DNA of 24,697 nucleotides from a virus: positions 1-24,697 of the IMG/VR virus record IMGVR_UViG_3300029268_000129, one strand, 5' to 3'. Shown one piece after another: positions 1 to 7,067 of the stretch (positions within the stretch are counted from its first letter, which is position 1; every line of letters starts with the position of its first letter). Both the position numbers and the translations under genes were made by a program. The notes under the pieces were generated by a model. It was given only the letters and a program-made list of their open reading frames with translations, searched no databases and was not told where the DNA came from.

Positions 1-474
1 AGCAGTGGAACCTGTTATTGGATTAGCAACACCAACTCCACCAGCAGTAGCATCATTTCCTCCAACTGCTCCAGCACCACCTCCAGCTCCAGCAGGACTA
101 CATCCAGTACCACCAGTATTTCCACCATTATAACCTTGTGAACCAGTACCACCAGTGTAACCTTCACCACCATCATTAGCTCCAGCTCCACCTCCACATC
201 CACCATTTCTACCATTTCTATTACCAACAGTACCACCGCCACCTCCTCCACCCCCAACAGCAGTTATTGTATCAAAAACTGAATTATCTCCATCATCACC
301 AGCATTAAGACTTGAAGCAGGATTTTGAGAACCACCATTACCAACAGTTACGGCATAAGTTTTTTTGGTTACAGTTAAAGCAGCGTTATATTGATACCCA
401 CCAGCACCTCCGCCAGAACAAAGACCTCCAGCTCCTCCACCTCCAACAACTACAACTTTAGCGGTTAATGCCAT
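1..474 (-). CDS. Glycine-rich tail/adhesin protein, partial (C-terminus beyond left edge)
   Basis: The frame opens with ATG at 474 and stays open to position 1, giving 158 visible residues without a stop. The N-terminus MALTAKVVVVGGGGAGG, followed by many GGG and GG runs interspersed with Asn, Thr and Ala, is typical of the glycine-rich domain found in phage tail fibres and tip adhesins, where polyglycine-type sandwiches can present variable receptor-binding loops. A short non-glycine stretch (about residues 28-70, with a TKKTYAVTVGNGG segment) looks like the beta strand that usually starts this domain. It is the last gene of the adhesin cluster, after the fibre protein gene at 567-1388. Receptor binding is inference. 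The strongly biased composition also creates a spurious open frame on the same strand at 15-257. Confidence 0.75.
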   Translation of the reverse strand, partial: MALTAKVVVVGGGGAGGLCSGGGAGGYQYNAALTVTKKTYAVTVGNGGSQNPASSLNAGDDGDNSVFDTITAVGGGGGGGGTVGNRNGRNGGCGGGAGANDGGEGYTGGTGSQGYNGGNTGGTGCSPAGAGGGAGAVGGNDATAGGVGVANPITGSTA

Positions 475-475
475 A

Positions 476-559
476 TTATTTTTTACAACTTCCACACAAA
501 AAAGCCATTATTTTGTGTCTTAGTATGAACATAAATGATTGATAATTAAAATTTTTCAT
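476..559 (-). CDS. Possible 27-aa Cys-containing peptide
   Basis: This small frame starts with ATG at 559, a few bases after the fibre gene's stop (567-569), and ends TAA just before the glycine-rich gene's ATG at 474. The peptide begins MKNFNYQSFMFIL and ends FLCGSCKK, with a CxxC pair near the C-terminus. It fills the only otherwise non-coding gap at this end almost exactly, which fits the tight packing elsewhere. Its length is too small to be convincing, no Shine-Dalgarno sequence is visible and I recognise no family. The gap could equally be a plain spacer. Confidence 0.25.
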   Translation of the reverse strand: MKNFNYQSFMFILRHKIMAFLCGSCKK

Positions 560-566
560 TATGTTA

Positions 567-1388
567 TTAGAAATTATTTAAAACCGCTAACAAATCCCAT
601 TTAGTATCTGTAAGGTTAAATATAAATCCCATATATAAAGTCTTTCCTAATACAGTTGTACTTGGTAAAGCCAAATCACTTGAAGCTCTAAATTGGGTAT
701 CATAAGTTAAGGCTCTAGCTGTTCCATCATCTTTAATTCTGATGATTAATTTTTGTCCAGCCACAGGAGTTCCCCCTGGATTGTTAAATTTCAAAGCACC
801 AGCTTGTGCAGTAACTTGAAAGACATCAGCAGTAGCGACAGTCAAAGAAGTTCCAGTGTCAGTTGTATAAGAAGCAGCAGTAATTAGTCTTGGTTCAATT
901 CTTTTATTAGTAAGAGTTTGAGTAAGAGAATCAAAATATGTTTTTAAAAATGCTTTTACATTGGTCCAAGTTATCTTTTTAAGAATACCAGCAGCAGTTA
1001 AAGAAGTAGCAACAAAATCAGTATCATTTGGAGTAGCATCATCAGCACCACCAATTAAAGCACCAATTCTAGTGGCTGTTTCATCTCCAGTATTAGTGTT
1101 TGAAGTATTTCCAATGACCACTAATTGAGCCGCAGTCACAAAATTTTGATCAGCAGTAAAGTTTATAGAAGCAGTTGTGTGTTTATGGCCAGGGTTAATA
1201 CTTAATGGATTTTTAAGAAGGTAATCAATTGAAGTGGCAATAGCCGATCCATCAACACCAAGTTTAGTTTCAATAGCGATAACATTATCATTAAGATAGC
1301 CAATAATTACATCAAGAAAAAAACCTGAATCATCAAGAAAGGTATTTTCTGTAGGATTACCTTGTGAATAGATTGTACTTGGATACAT
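567..1388 (-). CDS. Tail fibre / receptor-binding-like protein
   Basis: The 273-residue product has no signal peptide or membrane segment. Its composition (Thr, Ala, Asn and Asp rich, short beta-type segments) is that of a trimeric phage fibre. The N-terminal part (about 1-70) contains a short helical segment with GYLNDNVIAIETKLG and a GHKHTT patch of the kind seen in fibre shafts. The middle has an NTNTGDETATRIGAL segment, a pattern common in fibre proteins, and LTNKRIEPR near residue 160 begins a C-terminal beta-rich head domain ending in WDLLAVLNNF. The gene follows a copy of the 19-bp element with a 28-bp gap and has no Shine-Dalgarno sequence, so it probably starts its own transcription unit. 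Receptor binding is inferred from composition, motifs and position. Confidence 0.6.
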   Translation of the reverse strand: MYPSTIYSQGNPTENTFLDDSGFFLDVIIGYLNDNVIAIETKLGVDGSAIATSIDYLLKNPLSINPGHKHTTASINFTADQNFVTAAQLVVIGNTSNTNTGDETATRIGALIGGADDATPNDTDFVATSLTAAGILKKITWTNVKAFLKTYFDSLTQTLTNKRIEPRLITAASYTTDTGTSLTVATADVFQVTAQAGALKFNNPGGTPVAGQKLIIRIKDDGTARALTYDTQFRASSDLALPSTTVLGKTLYMGFIFNLTDTKWDLLAVLNNF

Positions 1389-1416
1389 GTTTTAATTATG
1401 ACTTAGATACCTATAT

Positions 1417-1435
1417 TAAAAGTATTAGATAATTA
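1417..1435 (-). promoter_or_regulatory. 19-bp intergenic element, copy 1 (candidate phage promoter)
   Basis: The minus strand reads TAATTATCTAATACTTTTA, identical to the copies at 4778-4796 and 9541-9559. Its first three bases are the TAA stop of the 57-aa gene. It ends 28 bp before the ATG of the fibre gene at 1388. Confidence 0.6.
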
Positions 1436-1606
1436 TAATTTAATCCAAGAAGTAGATGTTTCAACTTTTTCAGTCCAAATAGTAGGAACTTCAATTTTTT
1501 GTGTCCAAGCAGTAGGTGTCTCAATTTTTTGGGTCCATACAGAAACTTTACCTCTATAAGTATAATGACTTCTATATTTAATATGACTTCTATAAGTTAT
1601 TGCCAT
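1433..1606 (-). CDS. 57-aa protein with Trp-led 10-residue tandem repeat
   Basis: ATG at 1606 lies two bases after the stop of the 949-aa adhesin gene, and the frame ends TAA at 1433. The N-terminal third has a Tyr-Arg repeat (YRSHIK, YRSHYT, YRGK). Residues 24-53 are three imperfect copies of a 10-residue unit, WTQKIETPTA, WTQKIEVPTI and WTEKVETSTS, followed by a fourth Trp. The DNA shows the same 30-bp period, but third-position differences between copies suggest they are maintained as protein. From memory, similar small Trp/Thr repeat proteins occur beside tail adhesin genes in metagenomic phages; no function is known to me. The gene is probably cotranscribed with the 949-aa protein and may be a small virion or fibre accessory protein. 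Confidence 0.7.
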   Translation of the reverse strand: MAITYRSHIKYRSHYTYRGKVSVWTQKIETPTAWTQKIEVPTIWTEKVETSTSWIKL

Positions 1607-1608
1607 AG

Positions 1609-4458
1609 TTAGACTTCAATCAATGATATTGGAACAGTAGCCCCTGAACTATCTTCTTGATTGATAACCCAAGAACCTTCATCAATACTATGAAATAAAA
1701 CAGTGTGAGAAGTTCCATCAATATCTACAAAAGTATGTAGTCCTGGATCTTCTATTAATGCTTCTAATTCAGCCCTCATTTCTTCACCAGTTCTAGTATC
1801 AACAGTTTCATCAGCTAATTTCATTGGAGATTTACATTTAATCCTTAAATTCCACATATATTTAACTACTGGGAATAAAGTATACCTCATAATTGTTTCT
1901 CTAATTACTGGGGTTATTATAGAATTAGTAGTTGATAAAACTATTTTAAATGAAATTTTATTTGATGATACTTGATTTGGAAATGGATATATAGTTGAAG
2001 TTGAATTAACTACTACTATTGGATTTGCCACTATTTCAACCCAAGCATCAGACTCTTTAAATCTATAATAAACTTGAATACTAGTTCCAGTTATTAAAGG
2101 GTCATGGTTAATAGTAAATTGATTCCAAAGTTTAGGAATACTTGGAAGGTTAGCATCATAATAAGAAGTTTGCATCCAACCAGTCGCCACATATTGGGAA
2201 GGATCTTGCTTATAAATATAACCATCATTTCCAGTTCCAATCATTAATATATTATTAACTTGTTCAATCGTAGTAATTCCTGTTACTGAACTTGGTAATG
2301 AGTTAAGCATTGACATACCATGTCTTTCAAAAACCCAAAGACCAATGTTAGTATCATTAGAATCAGTTTGTGGGTAAAGTCCTAAGAACAATTTATCATC
2401 AAAATACTTTTGACAAGAAACTTGTTGTAAATAATTATAATCATCTCTGTAAGAAAACAATGGATCTAAATATGAAGTGTTATAAGTATAAGTTTGACCA
2501 TGATAAGTTCCAAAGAAAAGAAAAGCATCATAGAATTCTGCACTCTTAATAACAGTATGGTCAAATGGATAAAGGCTTTGCCATAATGTTCCATTATAAA
2601 CAAAAGCAAATCCACCATAATTCTTAGTTGGAAGGAACTCAGGAGATCCGCCAGCTGCAATAAGTTGAGAATTGTATTCTTTTAAGACATAAACATAACC
2701 TGGTTTTTGAGGAAAATCTATATCTTTTGAAAGAGTATAGGTTGACAAATCAGCAGTTTCATAAACTCTGGCTTGTGGACCAACACCAACGTAAACTTTA
2801 CTACTAAATTCACAAATAGAAGTTACTTGAGATTCAGTTGGAGCAGTTCCAAAAGTTTTATTAACAGCCCAAGTAGTCCCATCAAAAGAAACTATTTTAG
2901 CTTCAGCATTAGTAACACTAGTAAGATTTCCAATTCCAAATAATGCTTTTTGAGTTCCTCCAACAGAAGTAATTATGGCACAATTGACAGAACCAGTAGC
3001 AGTATAAGCTAATGTCCAAGTAACATTACCATCCCAAGAATATATTTTTCCGGTATTAGTTCCAACATAAAGAGTAAATGATGAAGATGGTGGTTGAGTA
3101 GTAGCTTCGGTACCTGCTGAGGCTGTTAATAATCCAATATCAGCTCCTGAAAAAGAAGTTCTCGCTACATTATCATATCTAATATGTTGTAAATATAAAT
3201 CTAAATTATCTGCACCAATTTTTAAAAATGAAGTAGCATTACCTCTCATTCCACTAGTAGTAAATGTTGAAGTTGTTATTAAAACATTATTTCTATAATA
3301 TTTTACTGTTTGTGCTCCATCATAAACAATTGCATAGTTATACCAATTTGTAAAATCGGGAACAACAGCAACAGAGGTAGTTTGATTTTCATCTGCACCA
3401 CTAACCCATTTATTAAAATTTAATGTACCATTAGAATTTACTCTAATTCTAAATTGTGTTCCATCTGATGTTGGAGAATCAGATAAAAATAAATCATCTC
3501 CATTTGCTGAATTAAATTTAGCATTAAATTGTAAACTAAAAGAACCTACTGTTAATTCAGCAGTGGCAGCAGATTTCCATGCTTGGCTTGAATATAATCT
3601 CATTGCTCTACCAAATTGACCTGTATTTATCCAACTTGATGAACCAGCATATATTGTTTGATCATTAGTAGAATCACTGTCGACTAAAGTATTACCAGAA
3701 CCTTCATTACAATGCCATAAAGCTAAACAATAAGTATCATCAATTTTTGGATAGTAAGTTGCATTCCATTCAGCATCGGTGGTTGGTTGTTTACTGGTTG
3801 ATTCATCTGATTTTCCATAATAAACATAATAATTATTTTCAGTTGTTCCTGGGGAAATTGTATTTTGAGTTCCAAAAAAAGTTGTAGTCGTATCAATATA
3901 ATCTCTAGAAAGATCAACCCATGTACTTCCATTCCAATAAACAACTCTCCAATCTTTACGATCACTTCTAACCTTAGAGGCGGTTTGTAAAGCGGCAGTA
4001 TCTATATCAATTTTAATTGGATATCCAACAGGAATAGTTGTCGAAACAGGGGCAGTAATTGTTAATTGTTTTCTATAACCGTAATCTTCATTCCACCAGT
4101 TTTGAGAGGTTCTCCAAGCAATTTGACAGGTAATTTTAGCACCTGCTTCAACTTGACCTGCTGATACTAAAAGTTTAGAAAGTTTTAATTGTTCAAGTTG
4201 TGAGACATCAACATCAGATGATTTCCAAAACTTTCCACCATCTCCCCATTTCTCTTGCTTAGCACCATTTCTCCAATTGATTTGAGCCCAAAATTGCCAG
4301 AAATTAGCATCACGATAAGAAGAGTCACCAGATCCAAATTTATTAACAAAGGCTGGAGCCATTTTCTTTTGATAAGCATAAATAGCTTTCCCTCCACGAT
4401 CAAGAATATAACCTTTACTATCTAAACCTATGTGAAATTTTGAATTATATGCAGTCAT
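1609..4458 (-). CDS. 949-aa virion adhesin: DUF2341-like, LamG-like and beta-propeller modules
   Basis: Domains can be read from sequence patterns. Residues 1-120 are a Trp-rich N-terminal region (FWQFWAQINW, KWGDGGKFW). Residues about 120-225 match the DUF2341 pattern (WWNEDYGYRKQLTI, then YYVYYGKSDES). Residues about 241-440 look like a LamG/concanavalin-type lectin domain (CLALWHCNEGSG, WYNYAIVYDGAQTVKYYRNN). About 455-800 carry repeated short beta units with Trp/Tyr/Phe (LYVGTNTGKIYSWDG, KVYVGVGPQARVYE, NILMIGTGNDGYIYKQ), consistent with a beta-propeller. The last 100 residues are a small mixed domain. DUF2341 and LamG modules bind or display carbohydrate in other proteins, so a host-glycan-binding tail protein is likely. 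The ATG at 4458 lies one base beyond the upstream gene's stop. No Shine-Dalgarno sequence is evident. Confidence 0.75.
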   Translation of the reverse strand: MTAYNSKFHIGLDSKGYILDRGGKAIYAYQKKMAPAFVNKFGSGDSSYRDANFWQFWAQINWRNGAKQEKWGDGGKFWKSSDVDVSQLEQLKLSKLLVSAGQVEAGAKITCQIAWRTSQNWWNEDYGYRKQLTITAPVSTTIPVGYPIKIDIDTAALQTASKVRSDRKDWRVVYWNGSTWVDLSRDYIDTTTTFFGTQNTISPGTTENNYYVYYGKSDESTSKQPTTDAEWNATYYPKIDDTYCLALWHCNEGSGNTLVDSDSTNDQTIYAGSSSWINTGQFGRAMRLYSSQAWKSAATAELTVGSFSLQFNAKFNSANGDDLFLSDSPTSDGTQFRIRVNSNGTLNFNKWVSGADENQTTSVAVVPDFTNWYNYAIVYDGAQTVKYYRNNVLITTSTFTTSGMRGNATSFLKIGADNLDLYLQHIRYDNVARTSFSGADIGLLTASAGTEATTQPPSSSFTLYVGTNTGKIYSWDGNVTWTLAYTATGSVNCAIITSVGGTQKALFGIGNLTSVTNAEAKIVSFDGTTWAVNKTFGTAPTESQVTSICEFSSKVYVGVGPQARVYETADLSTYTLSKDIDFPQKPGYVYVLKEYNSQLIAAGGSPEFLPTKNYGGFAFVYNGTLWQSLYPFDHTVIKSAEFYDAFLFFGTYHGQTYTYNTSYLDPLFSYRDDYNYLQQVSCQKYFDDKLFLGLYPQTDSNDTNIGLWVFERHGMSMLNSLPSSVTGITTIEQVNNILMIGTGNDGYIYKQDPSQYVATGWMQTSYYDANLPSIPKLWNQFTINHDPLITGTSIQVYYRFKESDAWVEIVANPIVVVNSTSTIYPFPNQVSSNKISFKIVLSTTNSIITPVIRETIMRYTLFPVVKYMWNLRIKCKSPMKLADETVDTRTGEEMRAELEALIEDPGLHTFVDIDGTSHTVLFHSIDEGSWVINQEDSSGATVPISLIEV

Positions 4459-4459
4459 A

Positions 4460-4750
4460 TTAAGTTATATCTGTTGCCTGGATTACGCCAGCATTAGTAA
4501 TAGTAATCATATATTTTTTAGTTCCATCATCAGAGTAAAGTACAAACCCAGAAGAAGGGAAATACCCTATTAAGTCTTGAAGTTTTAACCGAACACTTCC
4601 ATTTCCACTATGGGTATGAAGTTGAACATTTCTAACAGCAGAAAATAAAGCAGGGGATAAATGGACAAAATCAATTTCACCAGCACCTATTGAGGAACCT
4701 TCTGAAACTGCCTTTGGAGTAAATCCGAATTTTTTATAATCACCAGACAT
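4460..4750 (-). CDS. 96-aa fibre-like virion protein
   Basis: The small product has an N-terminal segment beginning MSGDYKKFGFTPK, a central HLSPALFSAVRNVQLHTHSG stretch and a C-terminal beta-type segment (FVLYSDDGTKKYMITI, then NAGVIQATDIT). The HTHSG sequence and the closing hairpin-like strands resemble the ends of phage fibre and adhesin proteins, where His-containing motifs can bind metal on a trimer axis. It is preceded by a copy of the 19-bp element 27 bp before its ATG and is followed after one base by the 949-aa adhesin, so both probably share a transcript. It could be a collar, a chaperone or a short fibre subunit. Assignment is from context and weak motif similarity only. Confidence 0.5.
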   Translation of the reverse strand: MSGDYKKFGFTPKAVSEGSSIGAGEIDFVHLSPALFSAVRNVQLHTHSGNGSVRLKLQDLIGYFPSSGFVLYSDDGTKKYMITITNAGVIQATDIT

Positions 4751-4777
4751 ACTCAGAGTATCGGGAAAAAACTAAGG

Positions 4778-4796
4778 TAAAAGTATTAGATAATTA
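4778..4796 (-). promoter_or_regulatory. 19-bp intergenic element, copy 2 (candidate phage promoter)
   Basis: Exact copy of TAATTATCTAATACTTTTA on the minus strand. Its first three bases are the TAA stop codon of the Ser/Thr/Pro-rich gene (4794-4796), and it ends 27 bp before the ATG at 4750. Confidence 0.6.
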
Positions 4797-5534
4797 AATC
4801 TTAGTAGCTTTTCTACCACCGTATTTCATAGATTCTATACCTTTGTTTAGAGTAGATCTAGAGATAAAGGTTCCAAGTCCTAACATTAATCTGCTTAATA
4901 AAGAACTAGCACCTACTCCACCACCTGCAGAGGCAGCTTTTTGAGTATTACTAGTACTATAACCTTGTTTTATACTTCCACTATTAGCTATTACATTTTT
5001 TAATTTATCATTAAATGCTGAAGGCATTAAAGGTTTGGTTGCTAAAGAAGTTGCAGGTTGTTTAGAACCAACATTAAGATTTCCACCACTTGGAAGGTTA
5101 AAACTAGGAGTTGCAGTAGGATTATTATTGATTGGAGAAGTTGTTGAAGTAGAAATAGGAGATTTACTAGAAGTAGGAGCGGTAATTTTATTTTCAATTG
5201 AAGGAGATGAAGGTATTTGGATATTAGTTGGCCCAACAACAGTTGGGCTACCAGCAGCAGCAGCACTAACTCCCATAGGTGTAGGGCTAACCACATTATT
5301 AGGAGCAACTGGGCTAGGAGTTTCCTGAGATGGATTTAATTCAGGTTTCATAGAAACAACCTTTTCAGAACCTACTGCTTCTGGGGCATCTATTGGTCCT
5401 TGAATTTGAGCTCTAATAGGAGATGCTTCACCAGCTGCCTGAGGAACTCTAGCTGGATTAGATAGTGTTTCCTCTTGCATCTTTCTTAAAAGAGAACCTA
5501 ACGCTGATTGTCCTTGACTTGATCCGTATATCAT
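4794..5534 (-). CDS. 246-aa Ser/Thr/Pro-rich disordered protein
   Basis: The product begins MIYGSSQGQSALGSLLRKMQEE, a short amphipathic helix. About residues 30-185 are almost entirely Pro, Ser, Thr, Ala, Asn and Val with no predicted globular core. The C-terminal 40 residues contain a glycine-rich stretch, a hydrophobic segment (SLLSRLMLGLGTFISRS) and a basic tail (MKYGGRKATKI). I recognise no family. A long disordered linker between two short ordered ends would suit a virion linker or accessory protein. A copy of the 19-bp element lies inside the end of the preceding LysM gene, 26 bp before this ATG. GAGG in the same stretch is a weak, rather distant ribosome-binding site. Real coding use is likely because the frame fills the interval between two well-placed genes. 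Confidence 0.6.
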   Translation of the reverse strand: MIYGSSQGQSALGSLLRKMQEETLSNPARVPQAAGEASPIRAQIQGPIDAPEAVGSEKVVSMKPELNPSQETPSPVAPNNVVSPTPMGVSAAAAGSPTVVGPTNIQIPSSPSIENKITAPTSSKSPISTSTTSPINNNPTATPSFNLPSGGNLNVGSKQPATSLATKPLMPSAFNDKLKNVIANSGSIKQGYSTSNTQKAASAGGGVGASSLLSRLMLGLGTFISRSTLNKGIESMKYGGRKATKI

Positions 5535-5543
5535 ATTTTTAGT

Positions 5544-5876
5544 TTATTCCTCATCTTCTAAATTAGTATCAGATAACTTTTTAACGAAGTGTCTAGGAAT
5601 TTTAATTTCTCTACCTTCATAGAGAGTATCATTAGGTGTAAATTTAGCATTGAAGTCTTGGAGTTCAGTACCATCACAATCATATTTTTCAGCAATATCC
5701 CACCAATCTTCACCTTTTTTAACTTCGTGAGTTAAGTAGTCTCTCTTTGAAGAGGCTGAAGAATTAATCATTTGATCATTAATAGTTCCTTTCTTTGTTT
5801 CAACTGCCACATTACCAAATCTCTTCATTGAAGAAGGCTTAAAATCTTGCATATCTATGGTTAATGAGAATTTCAT
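5544..5876 (-). CDS. 110-aa LysM-domain protein
   Basis: Residues about 48-94 form one LysM module: LTHEVKKGEDWWDIAEKYD, a middle helix with LQDFNAKF, then YEGREIKIP, which is the usual two-helix, two-strand pattern of a peptidoglycan-binding LysM. The first 45 residues are a polar leader without a signal peptide, and the C-terminus is acidic (NLEDEE). LysM modules bind N-acetylglucosamine-containing polymers; in tail clusters they also appear in small connector-like proteins of myoviruses and siphoviruses, without catalytic activity. With no catalytic domain, this is likely a structural or cell-wall-binding virion protein. It follows a divergent copy of the 19-bp element by 26 bp, and its own 3' end carries another copy serving the next gene. 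Confidence 0.8.
   Translation of the reverse strand: MKFSLTIDMQDFKPSSMKRFGNVAVETKKGTINDQMINSSASSKRDYLTHEVKKGEDWWDIAEKYDCDGTELQDFNAKFTPNDTLYEGREIKIPRHFVKKLSDTNLEDEE
5561..5579 (-). promoter_or_regulatory. 19-bp element, copy 3, embedded in LysM coding sequence
   Basis: The minus strand reads AAGTTATCTGATACTAATT; the core TTATCTGATAC matches the consensus with A to G at one base. It lies within the codons for residues near 100-106 of the LysM protein (KLSDTN) yet keeps a 26-bp gap to the next ATG at 5534, the same as the intergenic copies. Confidence 0.45.
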
Positions 5877-5902
5877 AATTAGTTTTAACTCTTGATTAGA
5901 TT

Positions 5903-5921
5903 AAATTGTATTAGATAATTA
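5903..5921 (-). promoter_or_regulatory. 19-bp element, copy 4 (candidate phage promoter)
   Basis: The minus strand reads TAATTATCTAATACAATTT. The first 14 bases match the consensus exactly and the tail differs. It ends 26 bp before the LysM gene's ATG at 5876. Confidence 0.55.
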
Positions 5922-5943
5922 TTTCTTTTTACCACCTTCACAT

Positions 5944-6933
5944 TTATTCATAAAATAATTTAGTATTACAATTAGCACCATTTTTAACTAGATAAAGTCC
6001 AGTTACAAACTGTTCTCCTGTATTAAATGTTATTGTAAGCGGAACTGTTTGATTTGACATTGAACCAGTTGACCATATTTTAGTTCCTGCGGTAGTTAAA
6101 CCATCATAAATATCAACATTGGCTGTATTTGTTACCCCAGAAATGACTATACTATGTACAGAACCTATGCCATATTTAAGTAAAACACCTGCTGTTTGAC
6201 CTTCATGATAATGAGATTTTGGTTGGGTATGGATATTTCCCCAAGTTAGCATACTTAATACTTGGGTATAAAGATGAGCCACACCTCCAACACCTGTATT
6301 AGCATTGCGTAGAAAAGGTCTTAAATGGCGAGTACCACAAATAGGAGCAGTTGTTTGAGTAAGTGTATGAACTAAAATTTTGTCTATATAAAATTGAATA
6401 CGTTTATTAGTAAATAAAATTTCCCAAGTATGAAAAGTATCAGTCATTGGGTATGTTTTTCGGTCTCCATTAAAAAATCCATTATCAACTTTAATTTGCG
6501 ATAACCCCGTAGTGTTAGCAACGATTGAAAATGTAGTACCTGATAATTGAAAATAAAAGGAATCAGCTAAGTCTGCTAAGGCAGTACAACCTATTTGACG
6601 AGTGTTATTAGCCACACCTGTATCTCCAACCCTAAAAATTCCTCTTAAATGATTCATACTTCCACCAATGTATCTTCCAACCGTGTTGGTATAAACTAAC
6701 GCACTTGAATCAGCATCAGTGGTAGTAGCTAAATCTAATACAGAATTTGAAATAGTAGTAGTTGCATTAGCGTTTATTACCGTTGTATAAAAGTTAGTAT
6801 CAGGAGTTGTTCCATTAAATACACCACCAGCTACACGGTTCTTTTCCGATACCATTAGTTCATCAATCATGGTAGCACCTATTTCATCACCCCAAGAATC
6901 TGCTATTGTTAGTAATTGTTTTCCTATTTGCAT
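5944..6933 (-). CDS. 329-aa lectin-like virion protein
   Basis: No signal peptide is present. The N-terminal 35 residues (MQIGKQLLTIADSWGDE) look helical. About residues 40-215 form a beta-rich region whose end, FHTWEILFTNKRIQFYIDKILVHTLT, is the signature of concanavalin-type lectin sandwiches (the 'trivial curvature' strand of LamG-like folds). The last 80 residues (GVLLKYGIGSVHSIVISGV to the C-terminus) form a second small beta domain with VDIYDGLTTAGTKIWS, a module I have seen at the ends of phage structural proteins. The ATG overlaps the stop of the 47-aa gene by ten bases, so translation is probably coupled. A carbohydrate-binding or decoration role is inference. Confidence 0.65.
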   Translation of the reverse strand: MQIGKQLLTIADSWGDEIGATMIDELMVSEKNRVAGGVFNGTTPDTNFYTTVINANATTTISNSVLDLATTTDADSSALVYTNTVGRYIGGSMNHLRGIFRVGDTGVANNTRQIGCTALADLADSFYFQLSGTTFSIVANTTGLSQIKVDNGFFNGDRKTYPMTDTFHTWEILFTNKRIQFYIDKILVHTLTQTTAPICGTRHLRPFLRNANTGVGGVAHLYTQVLSMLTWGNIHTQPKSHYHEGQTAGVLLKYGIGSVHSIVISGVTNTANVDIYDGLTTAGTKIWSTGSMSNQTVPLTITFNTGEQFVTGLYLVKNGANCNTKLFYE

Positions 6934-7067
6934 AGTTCTTTTAGCTTTACTTCCGTTTCAGCTATCAAAATGTTAAGCGTATTAATTATTTCTAAATTAT
7001 TAACTAATTTAGCTTCAACCAATTTTTTATTACATTCTTCTATGATTTCTTGTAGTTGTTTTTCCAT
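6924..7067 (-). CDS. 47-aa coiled-coil peptide
   Basis: ATG at 7067 shares one base with the TAA stop of the kelch-like gene (TAATG junction), and the frame ends TAG at 6924, overlapping the next gene's ATG by ten bases. The product starts MEKQLQEIIEECNKKLVEAK and ends TEVKLKELCK. It is rich in Glu, Lys, Leu and Ile with heptad-like hydrophobic spacing, so it is probably a single amphipathic helix or coiled coil. Both junctions are typical of translational coupling, and without this frame the 133 bp here would be the longest non-coding stretch of the tail block. The function is unknown; a small oligomerising virion peptide is plausible. Confidence 0.65.
   Translation of the reverse strand: MEKQLQEIIEECNKKLVEAKLVNNLEIINTLNILIAETEVKLKELCK

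Noticed and set aside
494-518. Inverted repeat ACACAAAA / TTTTGTGT between the fibre and glycine-rich genes
   Set aside because: The stem is short and AT-rich and no T-run follows it on the minus strand; too weak to call a terminator.
1448-1537. 30-bp tandem repeat as a possible CRISPR or iteron array
   Set aside because: Only three imperfect copies without spacers, and in frame with a protein repeat; it is coding.
5231-5248. Hairpin GCCCAAC / GTTGGGC with a four-base loop
   Set aside because: It lies within the Ser/Thr/Pro-rich gene and is explained by codons for repeated Pro/Val/Gly; no T-tract follows on either strand, so it is not a terminator.
5035-5328. Plus-strand open frame of 97 codons
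   Set aside because: It is antisense to the Ser/Thr/Pro-rich gene; low-complexity minus-strand codons leave the opposite frame open. The same applies to other plus-strand frames, e.g. near 8037, 10581, 11886, 14638, 23306 and 24185.
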